Shown here: positions 38,380 through 45,153 of the stretch, one piece after another
Position numbering within the stretch: the stretch's first letter is position 1
Layout: each line of letters opens with the position of its first letter
Assembly (NCBI GenBank): GCA_900547315.1
Contig: URGI01000004.1
Span: forward strand, 1 to 45,153
Length of the DNA: 45,153 nucleotides
Direction of reading: 5' to 3'
Source: an uncultured Eubacteriales bacterium
GTDB taxonomy: Bacteria; Bacillota; Clostridia; Oscillospirales; Oscillospiraceae
Position numbers and translations under genes: made by a program
Notes under the pieces: generated by a model
What the model saw: only the letters and a program-made list of their open reading frames with translations
The model's database searches: none
What the model was told of the DNA's origin: nothing

Positions 38380-38691
38380 GACTCGGTGTATTGCCATTAG
38401 GCAAAAGACAGCGCAAATTAAAAGAACCAGGGACGGCATAGCCGTCCCTGGCAGCTTGTCAAAAAAGTCCTTACAGGACTTTTTTGACAAGCTGCTTCAT
38501 CCGCCGAGCATTTTGATATTATCAAAATGCTGCTTTGCTCCAAAAGTCATTGATGTATCAAGACTTTTGGACGGCGGTTTTATTGTATTTGAGGCGGGTC
38601 TTGCCCCCTCAAGCTCCCCCGCTGCTCTATTATCTGTGCCCAGCTGCACACTTTTTTGACAGACTGACAGGGATGGCATAGCCGTCCCTGT
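38380..38691. repeat. mosaic of repeats R2 and R1 and five hairpins
   Basis: R2 (38380-38409) leads into five consecutive hairpins: CCAGGGACGGC/GCCGTCCCTGG (38427-38451); a perfect 20-bp stem, 38451-38470 with 38476-38495; AGCATTTTGATA/TATCAAAATGCT (38507-38531); CCAAAAGTC/GACTTTTGG with inner TTGAT/ATCAA (38540-38570); and ACAGGGATGGC/GCCGTCCCTGT (38667-38691). The R1 copy (minus orientation) occupies 38604-38666. The tract 38295-38727 between galM and the ABC permease gene holds no gene; the last hairpin may end the permease transcript. Confidence 0.75.
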
Positions 38692-38727
38692 TTCACATTT
38701 TCATATTATTTAGCATTCGACTCCCGC

Positions 38728-40590
38728 TCAATAATACCCGAAGTCGGTTTCCGCGTAGGTCGCCCAGATGACGTTGGGGAAATGCTCCCGTATCCACGCG
38801 TTTGTGAGCGGACTATCCGCCGACAGGTCGAGGTTTATCCACTGCACCGGCCAATAGCCGACGTCGTCCGTCAGCTGCTCCTCAGGTATCAGCAGGCCGA
38901 TATTCACACTGACGAGGTACTGCCGGTCAAGCTCCGGAATGAGCCACACCTTCCCCAGTCTGCCCTCATCTATCTCCGGCTGGATGCAGCTGTCGTACAG
39001 CTCGCTGGCCTGCTCCGGCGTGAGGTCTACCGTGGAGCCGTAGCTGGCAATCTCCGGATTATAGAAGCCTATATACGCCTGATACACCGTCTCCGGCGTC
39101 ACGGCCTGCGGCGTCGCGGTGCGCGCCTTGATTGCCTCGGAGCTGTTGACAATATTCTGCACCAGCCATATCTCGGAGTTTTTGTCCTCCGCCTCCGCCG
39201 CGGTATTCAGCAGATAATACGACCGCTGCGTCGTGCTGCCGTCCTTCAGCTCATAGTTCAGCATGAGCCACACACCGTCATAGCGCTCATAATTGCGCTT
39301 TTCATAGCTGCGCTTCTCGTTTATTATGCGCCGGTGCAGCTCGCGCACATCGGCGACGTTCTGCTGCTCGGTAAAGGCGTCCGGCGTCATGTAGTCCACG
39401 CTGAGCGTGACGCTGCTGACATCCTCCTGCGCGGGGACATAGCGCTCGTAGCCGTAGAGGTCGAACTCCCATGTGAATATAAACACCGCGATGATGCCGA
39501 CGCATATCCCAAGCCCGCGCCAGCCGGTCGAAAAGACGTGCAGCGTCTTTTCCATGATCATCTTCGCCATGAAGTAGCCGACCGCCGCGCCCGCGGACAT
39601 CAGAAGCATCAGCACAAAGGCCTCCGGCAGCCCGACGAAGCGCCGGTTCAGCCCGAAGTTTGCGTACACGAGGTAGGCCGCGACGATCGCGCCGCCGAAG
39701 CACATGCAGTATTTGAATATCGGGCGCAGCACCGGAATGGCCACGGCGTCCGACGCGCACTCCATGCGCCGCCGCCTGTACATGAACAGCCCCGCTGCCA
39801 TCAGCAGCAGACCCGCCGCGCAGTACGCGCCGAGCTGCGGCAGGCCGCGCACCGTCCAGCCGGCGGTCTGCGGCGTACTCACCGCGCCGCTTCCGGCGAC
39901 GGTGATCTCGGCGGTTCCGACGTCAGTCCAGAAAACGTTGAAAAAGTTTGTGGCGTAGATAATGGGTGACAGGGCGATCAGCTCGCAGTTGCTGCCCGCC
40001 ATGCCGTAGACAAAGTTGCTGAGGAGGTAGCGCAGGCCAAGCTCCACCGCGTACACCGAGACGTTCAGCAGCAGATACACCAGCGGCAGCACGAGGATGT
40101 TCCCCGTCAGCTGCCCGCAGAACACCGCGAAGCCGTAGAACGCGACGGTCTCCATCGCGATGATGCCCAGCGCCTCGGCGAGCACATAAGTCTCAACATA
40201 CGCCCAGCCGGACACGACCACCGCGCCCAGCAGCACCGCTATGACGTCGGCGATCAGCATCGGCACAAGCCCACACAGCAGCGCCGTCATGTACATCGTC
40301 TCGCGGCGCAAGGGCAGCGAGCAGATCATCCCGACGCTGCGGCTCGAATACATGTAGCTGAACATCGCCATGGCCATCGCCGCGCCCGCCGGTATGGCGA
40401 CGCGGACGCTCTGCATCGCGCACTCCAGCACGCGGGCGTTCGCCTGCGCGTAGCTGTATATAGCCACAGACGTCAGCTCCAGCGGGAAAGCAACGACCAT
40501 CGCCGCGAAGTACACCGCCCAGAGCGGCCAGAAGCGTCTGGCGAGATTGCGGGCGATGCCCGCGTCAAAGCACGATATCTTTGATTTCAT
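38728..40590 (-). CDS. ABC transporter permease with large extracytoplasmic C-terminal region
   Basis: The 620-residue protein has an N-terminal half with about ten membrane helices (to about 385), including ICSLPLRRETMYMTALLCG, typical of ABC-2/YtrC-type permeases. A C-terminal soluble part of about 230 residues (YVPAQEDVSSVTLSVDYMTPDAF to the end) resembles the DUF6449-type tail known after such permeases. ATG 40590 has GGGAGGGG upstream and overlaps the ATPase gene by 26 nt. With the GntR/YtrA regulator and ATPase it makes a ytr-like operon; such systems respond to cell-wall stress in Bacillus. Substrate unknown. Confidence 0.8.
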   Translation of the reverse strand: MKSKISCFDAGIARNLARRFWPLWAVYFAAMVVAFPLELTSVAIYSYAQANARVLECAMQSVRVAIPAGAAMAMAMFSYMYSSRSVGMICSLPLRRETMYMTALLCGLVPMLIADVIAVLLGAVVVSGWAYVETYVLAEALGIIAMETVAFYGFAVFCGQLTGNILVLPLVYLLLNVSVYAVELGLRYLLSNFVYGMAGSNCELIALSPIIYATNFFNVFWTDVGTAEITVAGSGAVSTPQTAGWTVRGLPQLGAYCAAGLLLMAAGLFMYRRRRMECASDAVAIPVLRPIFKYCMCFGGAIVAAYLVYANFGLNRRFVGLPEAFVLMLLMSAGAAVGYFMAKMIMEKTLHVFSTGWRGLGICVGIIAVFIFTWEFDLYGYERYVPAQEDVSSVTLSVDYMTPDAFTEQQNVADVRELHRRIINEKRSYEKRNYERYDGVWLMLNYELKDGSTTQRSYYLLNTAAEAEDKNSEIWLVQNIVNSSEAIKARTATPQAVTPETVYQAYIGFYNPEIASYGSTVDLTPEQASELYDSCIQPEIDEGRLGKVWLIPELDRQYLVSVNIGLLIPEEQLTDDVGYWPVQWINLDLSADSPLTNAWIREHFPNVIWATYAETDFGYY

Positions 40591-41458
40591 CGTCAGCCCC
40601 TCCCAGCTCGTATATAAATATCTCTTCAAGCGTCAGCGGCACGGTGTCCACAAACAGGGGGTTCACCGCGGCAAGCCGCTCGCGTATCTCGTCCGCATTG
40701 CCGCGCAGAACCAGCTGCTGAAGCCGCCCCATCGAGGAGCTGTGCAGGATGTCCAGCCCGTCGGGCAGCACGCCGCCGTCGGCGAAGGCAAGCTGAACCT
40801 TCACAAGCTCGTCCTGAAGCTCGTCCAGCCCCTTTTCGAGCAGCATCCTGCCGCCCTTCATAATCCCGACGTGGTCGCACACGTCCTCCAGCTCGCGCAG
40901 GTTGTGCGAGGAGATGAGCACGGTCGTGCCGTTTTCGCTGACGTCGTGCATCAGCTCGCGCCAGACCTGACGCCGCATCACGGGGTCAAGCCCGTCCACC
41001 GGCTCGTCGAGGATGAGTATTTCCGGCCGTGCGGACAGCGCCAGCCAGAATGCGGCCTGCTTCTGCATACCCTTGGACAGGCGGCGGATGGGACACTTCG
41101 GGTCGAGGCGGAACAGCTCGCCGAGCGCGTCGAAGCGCTGGCGGTCGAAGCGAGGGTACATGTCGCGGTAGAAGCGCATCATGTCCATGGCGCTGGCCTG
41201 ACCGTAGTAGAACACCTCGTCGGGGATGTAGGCGATGCGGCCTTTGACGGCAGGGTTTTCGTATACCTGCTCGCCGCCGATCAGCACCGTGCCGGCGTCC
41301 TGACGGTAGATGCCCGCGAGATGGCGGATGAGCGTGGATTTGCCCGCACCGTTCGGGCCGACAAGGCCGTATACCGCGCCGTCCGGCACGGATGCGTCCA
41401 GCCCGTCGAGCGCGCGGAAGCTGCCGTAGCTCTTTACAAGACCTCTGACCTCTATCAT
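40565..41458 (-). CDS. ABC transporter ATP-binding protein (YtrB-like)
   Basis: The 297-residue ATPase has Walker A GPNGAGKST (34-42), Q-loop region, signature LSKGMQKQ, Walker B ILILDEPVDGLDP and the H-loop SSHNL. The C-terminal 80 residues are a regulatory extension. It powers the permease encoded downstream. The start overlaps the GntR stop by ATGA and its end overlaps the permease by 26 nt, so all three are translated together. Confidence 0.94.
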   Translation of the reverse strand: MIEVRGLVKSYGSFRALDGLDASVPDGAVYGLVGPNGAGKSTLIRHLAGIYRQDAGTVLIGGEQVYENPAVKGRIAYIPDEVFYYGQASAMDMMRFYRDMYPRFDRQRFDALGELFRLDPKCPIRRLSKGMQKQAAFWLALSARPEILILDEPVDGLDPVMRRQVWRELMHDVSENGTTVLISSHNLRELEDVCDHVGIMKGGRMLLEKGLDELQDELVKVQLAFADGGVLPDGLDILHSSSMGRLQQLVLRGNADEIRERLAAVNPLFVDTVPLTLEEIFIYELGGADDEIKDIVL

Positions 41459-41811
41459 TTTTCCGCCTCCAGTCTCTGTATCAGCTTGTCGCTCCCGACG
41501 CCGACGAGCGCAAGCTCGCCGACCAGCGCGTCGAAGCTCGAGAGCAGCTCCGCGCGGCGCGCCTCGAGCGCGGCGTCCTGCTGGCAGACGAAGCTGCCGC
41601 GGCCGGGGACGGAGCAGATGTAGCCCTCGGCCTCCAGCTCGCGGTAGGCGCGCTGGATGGTGTTGGGGTTGATGGTCAGGCTCGCGGCAAGCTCGCGCAC
41701 GGACGGCATTTTTTCGTCCGGCGGCAGCGCGCCGCTGATGATGAGCTGGCGGAAGTTGTCCTTCACCTGCTCGTATATCGGGCGCGGGTCACGGTAATTG
41801 ATGTTTATCAA
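41455..41811 (-). CDS. GntR/YtrA-family transcriptional regulator
   Basis: The 118-residue protein has a GntR winged helix: RPIYEQVKDNFRQLIISGAL, PPDEKMPSVRELAASLTINPNTIQRAYRELEAEGYI (in part) and the wing VPGRGSFV, then a short helical C terminus typical of the YtrA subfamily, which has no ligand domain and represses its own ABC operon. The start is a TTG at 41811 with GGGAGGTG 5 nt upstream; no ATG fits. An operator-like palindrome overlaps its -10. Confidence 0.93.
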   Translation of the reverse strand: MININYRDPRPIYEQVKDNFRQLIISGALPPDEKMPSVRELAASLTINPNTIQRAYRELEAEGYICSVPGRGSFVCQQDAALEARRAELLSSFDALVGELALVGVGSDKLIQRLEAEK

Positions 41812-41845
41812 GGGTACACCTCCCGTGTCAACTGTATTGCGTATC

Positions 41846-41885
41846 CTAACACAGTTAGTATAGAATCATGCGGCAGATTTGTCAA
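41846..41885 (-). promoter_or_regulatory. promoter and operator of the GntR-ABC operon
   Basis: Minus-strand TTGACA (41885-41880), 17 nt, TATACT (41862-41857). A perfect inverted repeat CTAAC-ACA-GTTAG (41846-41858) touches the -10 and the start site. A wider pair GTATCC/GGATAC (41841-41846 and 41887-41892) brackets the promoter. This is the layout of YtrA/GntR autorepression. Confidence 0.8.
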
Positions 41886-41892
41886 CGGATAC

Positions 41893-42126
41893 GATTCTTA
41901 AATTTCGTTAAGGGTCGGGGATATGGAATAGACGATGACTGGGGCGGGAATGTTGCGGGGGCGTCGAATTTTGTGCGTCGCAGCGCAAGGGGATAGAGCG
42001 ACGGCCTCTGTGCCGTCCCGTGTACATTATTGTTTATAGTGCACTCTTCCTTTCTCCCTCTGCTACACTCTCTACTCTGGCGCAGCTGAGCAGCGCTCCC
42101 CCTCTCTCCCGCTTCCCCTATCGGCG
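41893..42126. other. intergenic tract without a gene; holds repeat R3
   Basis: No ORF with RBS is seen. R3 (GACGGCC-CTGTGCCGTCCC, then GTGTACATTAT) lies at 42000-42030, 30 of 31 identical to 33002-33032. The next 90 bases are pyrimidine-rich (CTTCCTTTCTCCCTCTGCT, then CTCCCCCTCTCTCCCGC) and look like a degraded copy of the repeats at 30 and 38 kb. Confidence 0.6.
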
Positions 42127-42130
42127 TATA

Positions 42131-42168
42131 AAAACAGCTCCCATGCTATTAAACATGGGAGCTGTTTT
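42131..42168. terminator. terminator of malQ
   Basis: A 15-bp perfect stem AAAACAGCTCCCATG/CATGGGAGCTGTTTT with 8-nt loop lies 8 nt after the malQ stop and ends in TTTTTA on the minus strand. Confidence 0.92.
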
Positions 42169-42176
42169 GCTGGGGA

Positions 42177-43685
42177 TCAAGGAGCCTTTTTCTTAGGAAC
42201 TGAGGTTTGTGTCCTGTGGTAGGTCTCCGTGTATGCTCTTAACTTCTTTGCGAGCGCGGGGCTGACGGCGTCCGGCAGCATGCGCCAGACCCAATTGCCG
42301 CACTGCGTGCCGGGCGTATTCATGCGGCACTCGCCGCCAAGCTCCAGCACGTCCTGCATCTGCATCACGAACAGGTCGGACGCTGTGCCCATGCCGGTGC
42401 GGATAAGACCCCAGCACCAGCCCTCGTCGTCCGTGATATGCATATACCGCTTCGCAAACTCCTTATCCGCCCTGCCGATGCCCTTGAGCCAGCCGTTGAC
42501 CGTCTCGTTATCGTGCGTGCCGATATAACAGACGCTGTTGCGCTCGCACCGATAGGGCAGGTAGTCCGACTCGCCGTGCGGGTCGAAGGCGAACATGAGT
42601 ACCTTCATGCCGGGAAGTCCGGAATCGGCCAGAAGCTTTCTGACCTCCGGCGTCGTATAGCCGAGATCCTCGGCGATCAGTCGCAGGTCATGGAACCAGC
42701 CGAGCAGCACGCCGACCAGATCTATGCCGGGGCCGGGACGCCAGCGGCCGTTCTTCGCGGTCGTATCGCCGTATGGCACCGCCCAATAGCTCTCGAAGCC
42801 GCGGAAATGGTCGATGCGGATGATATCATACAGCTTCTTCGCGCCGTCGATGCGGCGTATCCACCAGCCGTAGCCGTCGGCCTTCATTGCGTCCCAATCG
42901 TACAGGGGGTTGCCCCAGAGCTGCCCCTCGTCGGTGAAATCATCGGGCGGGACGCCGGCCACCTCGACGGGAACGTTATCCTCATCGAGCTGGAAGAAGC
43001 GCGACTCGCTCCAGACATCCGCCGAGTCGAGCGCGACATAGATCGGCACGTCGCCGATGAACTCCACGCCCTGCTCGTGCGCGTAATCGCGCAGCGCGTT
43101 CCACTGGCGGAAGAACATGCACTGCATGAACACCTGGAAGTCTATCTCTTCGGCAAGCTCGGCGCGGTACTTCTCGACCGCCTCCGGCTCATGCTTGCGG
43201 ATGTCCTCCTCCGGCCACTCGGTCCAGCTGACCATGCCGAAGTGCGCCTTGAGCGCCATGAACAGCGCATAGTTCTCGACCCACGCGTTCGCGCGGCGGA
43301 ACTCCGCAAGCTCGGCGGCGTACTTCTTTTTGCCGCGCCCGTAGGCGAGGCGGAGCACGCCGAACCGATGCTGATATATCTTGCCATAATCAACCCTTGC
43401 CGGATCACTCCCCCAGTCGATATCCGCATATTCCGCTTTTTTCAGCAGCTTATCCCTGCAGAGCAGGTCAAGGTCGATAAGATACGGATTTCCGGCAAAG
43501 GTTGAAAAGGATGAATACGGGCTGTCGCCGTAGCTCGTCGGGCAAAGCGGCAGCAGCTGCCAGTACTTCTGCCCCGAGTCACGGAGAAAATCTACAAATT
43601 TATATGCGCTTTTGCCCATGGTGCCGATGCCGTGCTCCGATGGCAGAGAGCTCATAGCCATAAGAATTCCGCTGCTGCGGTTCAT
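42177..43685 (-). CDS. malQ: 4-alpha-glucanotransferase (amylomaltase)
   Basis: MalQ transfers alpha-1,4-glucan segments, making longer maltodextrins and glucose from imported maltose. The 502-residue GH77 protein has RSSGILMAMSSLPSEHGIGTMG, YWQLLPLCPTSYGDSPYSS, GVPPDDFTDEGQLWGNPLYDW (in part), IIRIDHFRGFESYWAVP (catalytic Asp), LIAEDLGY (catalytic Glu) and YIGTHDNET (Asp). Length is typical. Start ATG 43685 is chosen over GTG 43694. It follows two sugar ABC permease genes by 25 nt, consistent with a maltodextrin use operon. Confidence 0.96.
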   Translation of the reverse strand: MNRSSGILMAMSSLPSEHGIGTMGKSAYKFVDFLRDSGQKYWQLLPLCPTSYGDSPYSSFSTFAGNPYLIDLDLLCRDKLLKKAEYADIDWGSDPARVDYGKIYQHRFGVLRLAYGRGKKKYAAELAEFRRANAWVENYALFMALKAHFGMVSWTEWPEEDIRKHEPEAVEKYRAELAEEIDFQVFMQCMFFRQWNALRDYAHEQGVEFIGDVPIYVALDSADVWSESRFFQLDEDNVPVEVAGVPPDDFTDEGQLWGNPLYDWDAMKADGYGWWIRRIDGAKKLYDIIRIDHFRGFESYWAVPYGDTTAKNGRWRPGPGIDLVGVLLGWFHDLRLIAEDLGYTTPEVRKLLADSGLPGMKVLMFAFDPHGESDYLPYRCERNSVCYIGTHDNETVNGWLKGIGRADKEFAKRYMHITDDEGWCWGLIRTGMGTASDLFVMQMQDVLELGGECRMNTPGTQCGNWVWRMLPDAVSPALAKKLRAYTETYHRTQTSVPKKKAP

Positions 43686-43710
43686 AAGAATCACTCGCTT
43701 TTTCTTTATA

Positions 43711-44586
43711 TTAGCCCTTGACGGCGCCGGCCGCGACGCCCTTAATGATGTGCTTCTGGCAGGTCAGGTAGAATACGATGACAGGGACGATGCTCAGCAT
43801 GATAAGCGCCATAGTCGCGCCCATATCGACCGAGCCGTAGCTTCCCTTGAGGTACTGGATGTGGATGGGTATCGTCATATAGTGCTTTCTGTCGAGCACA
43901 AGGTAGGGCAGAAGGTAGTCGTTCCATACCCACATTATCTCAAGCACGCCCACGGAAATGAGCGTCGGCTTGAGCATGGGCAGCACCACGGAGAAGAAGG
44001 TGCGCAGCGGTCCGCAGCCGTCTATCGCGGCAGCCTCCTCTATCTCGAGCGGTATGCTCTTGACAAAGCCCGAGAACATAAACACCGCAAGCCCCGCTCC
44101 GAAGCCGAGATATATAACGGGTATCGTCCACGGCGCGTTTAGCTTTAGCGTATCGGCGGTCTTTGCGAGGTTAAACATGACCATCTGGAAGGGTACGATC
44201 ATGGAGAACACGCAGAGGTAGAACACTATCTTGCTGAAAAGCGTCCCCACGCGGGAGATGTACCACGCCGCCATCGAGGTGCACAGCAGGATAAGCCCCG
44301 TCGAAACGATGGTTATGAGCAAGCTGAAGCACACGGATTTGATAAAGGGATAGCTGCCGAAGGTCATGCCCTTGGTATAGTTTGCAAAGCCGACAAAGCT
44401 CTTTTCGTTCGGCATGGCAAAGGTCTCGGTGTTGACATAGGCATTTGCCTTGAAGGAGTTTATCAGAACGAGGAATATCGGCATGAGGTAGAACAGCGCA
44501 ATAAACGCGAACACTACCGTCAGCACGAGCTTTTTCTTATCGCCCTTGTTGAGCCGCTTGGGCTGCTTTTTTACCATGTTCGCCAT
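43711..44586 (-). CDS. carbohydrate ABC transporter permease (MalG type)
   Basis: The 291-residue inner-membrane protein has six helices and the EAA loop EEAAAIDGCGPLRTFFSVVLPMLKP (in part), which contacts the ATPase. Membrane topology and TSMAAWYISR match MalG/CUT1 permeases. It imports oligosaccharides, here likely maltodextrins because malQ follows; that substrate is inference. The start overlaps the upstream permease stop by one base (TAATG), with GGAGG upstream. Confidence 0.92.
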   Translation of the reverse strand: MANMVKKQPKRLNKGDKKKLVLTVVFAFIALFYLMPIFLVLINSFKANAYVNTETFAMPNEKSFVGFANYTKGMTFGSYPFIKSVCFSLLITIVSTGLILLCTSMAAWYISRVGTLFSKIVFYLCVFSMIVPFQMVMFNLAKTADTLKLNAPWTIPVIYLGFGAGLAVFMFSGFVKSIPLEIEEAAAIDGCGPLRTFFSVVLPMLKPTLISVGVLEIMWVWNDYLLPYLVLDRKHYMTIPIHIQYLKGSYGSVDMGATMALIMLSIVPVIVFYLTCQKHIIKGVAAGAVKG

Positions 44587-45153
44587 TACTGCTGAACCTC
44601 CTTGTCTCTGCTGGATTTGAGCTGGAGAATGCTTATGACGCTCACGAGTATGAAGAACACGACGGCCTTGGCCTGACCCGTGCCGCGGTTCGTGGAGCTG
44701 GCATAGAATGCGTTATAGATATTGAGCGCGAGCATTTCTGTTGTTTTGAGCGTCTCGCCCCCGGCCTGTACGAATGGACGGCCCGCTGTGAGCGCAAGGT
44801 TCTGGTCGAAGAGCTTGAAGGAATTGGTGAGCGTGAGGAAGGTGCATATAGTGATGGACGGCATGACGTTCGGGATCGTGACCTTCCACAGCGTCTGCCA
44901 TGAGCTTGCGCCGTCGATGCGCGCGGCTTCGAGGATATCCTCCGGCACGGCCTGGAGACCTGCAATGTAGATTATCATCATGTAGCCTATCTGCTGCCAC
45001 GCCATCAGTATCTGCAAGCCCCAGAAGCCGTACTCCGTCTTGAGGAGTATCGAGGTGCCGTAGCGCAGAAGGATGCCGTCAAAGATCATCGCCCAGATAT
45101 AGCCGAGCACGATGCCGCCGATGAGGTTCGGCATGAAGAACACAGTACGGAAG
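44586..45153 (-). CDS. carbohydrate ABC transporter permease (MalF type), 5' part missing
   Basis: The frame is open to the window end (codons for FRT-VFFMPNLIGGIVLGYIWAMIF), so its start lies beyond 45153. What is present (189 residues) covers the last helices and the EAA motif EAARIDGASSWQTLWKVTIPNVMP (in part), then the C terminus LKSSRDKEVQQ. FFMPNLIGGIVLGYIW is typical of MalF-like CUT1 permeases. It pairs with the next gene; a solute-binding protein and probably more lie outside. Confidence 0.92.
   Translation of the reverse strand, partial: FRTVFFMPNLIGGIVLGYIWAMIFDGILLRYGTSILLKTEYGFWGLQILMAWQQIGYMMIIYIAGLQAVPEDILEAARIDGASSWQTLWKVTIPNVMPSITICTFLTLTNSFKLFDQNLALTAGRPFVQAGGETLKTTEMLALNIYNAFYASSTNRGTGQAKAVVFFILVSVISILQLKSSRDKEVQQ

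Noticed and set aside
38380..38691. CRISPR array
   Set aside because: The repeats are palindromes of different sequence with no regular spacers, and no cas gene is present in the window.

Overview
The window looks like chromosomal DNA of a GC-rich, anaerobic, spore-forming Clostridia bacterium, most likely Oscillospiraceae/Ruminococcaceae-like. Evidence: a spoIIR gene, SepF and DivIVA division proteins, a MutL that keeps its endonuclease motifs, MEP-pathway ispE, rubrerythrin, and Shine-Dalgarno sites of the AGGAGG type. The taxonomic placement is inferred from gene content and was not searched.

Layout. 1-2067: an AT-rich small ORF of phage/mobile type, a D-cysteine desulfhydrase gene, an array of five tiny hairpins, and a minus-strand tRNA operon (Gly, Arg, His, Gln, then a Lys gene that is broken and fused to the 3' end of another tRNA). 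2076-7749: a surface protein with Ig-like repeats, divergent from a GH13 glucosidase overlapping ispE; then spoIIR with a sigma-F-like promoter, and rubrerythrin. 7763-13823 (minus): miaB-mutS-CPBP protease-trmO-lipoprotein, tightly coupled. 13977-25056 (plus): mutL-miaA-hfq-HlyD-like-YggS-sepF-divIVA, then ileS-lspA-RluA-type pseudouridine synthase-small membrane protein. 25111-28945 (minus): DUF2461, GT2 glycosyltransferase, amino-acid permease, alpha/beta hydrolase. 29157-35226: a GDPD phosphodiesterase, a two-component system, and an XRE regulator joined to lepA. 35458-38294 (plus): pta, a 276-bp fold-back element, tadA, galM. 38728-45153 (minus): a GntR/ABC transporter operon with a clear operator, then malQ preceded by two maltose-type ABC permeases (the first cut by the window end).

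Functional themes. Housekeeping dominates: translation fidelity (miaA, miaB, trmO, tadA, ileS, lepA, pseudouridine synthase), mismatch repair, division-site assembly (sepF, divIVA), and acetate/energy metabolism (pta). Alpha-glucan use appears twice: the GH13 enzyme near the start, and malQ with its ABC permeases at the end.

The most unusual material is non-coding. A 276-bp element at 36529-36804 has 26-bp terminal inverted repeats and two inner stem-loops, so nearly all of it can fold as a three-way junction. At least three families of dispersed intergenic repeats recur at 30.0, 32.9, 38.3-38.7 and 42.0 kb. Another hairpin array abuts the damaged tRNA locus. Among proteins, the LspA with a 185-residue acidic/disordered tail ending in a short conserved-looking motif stands out.
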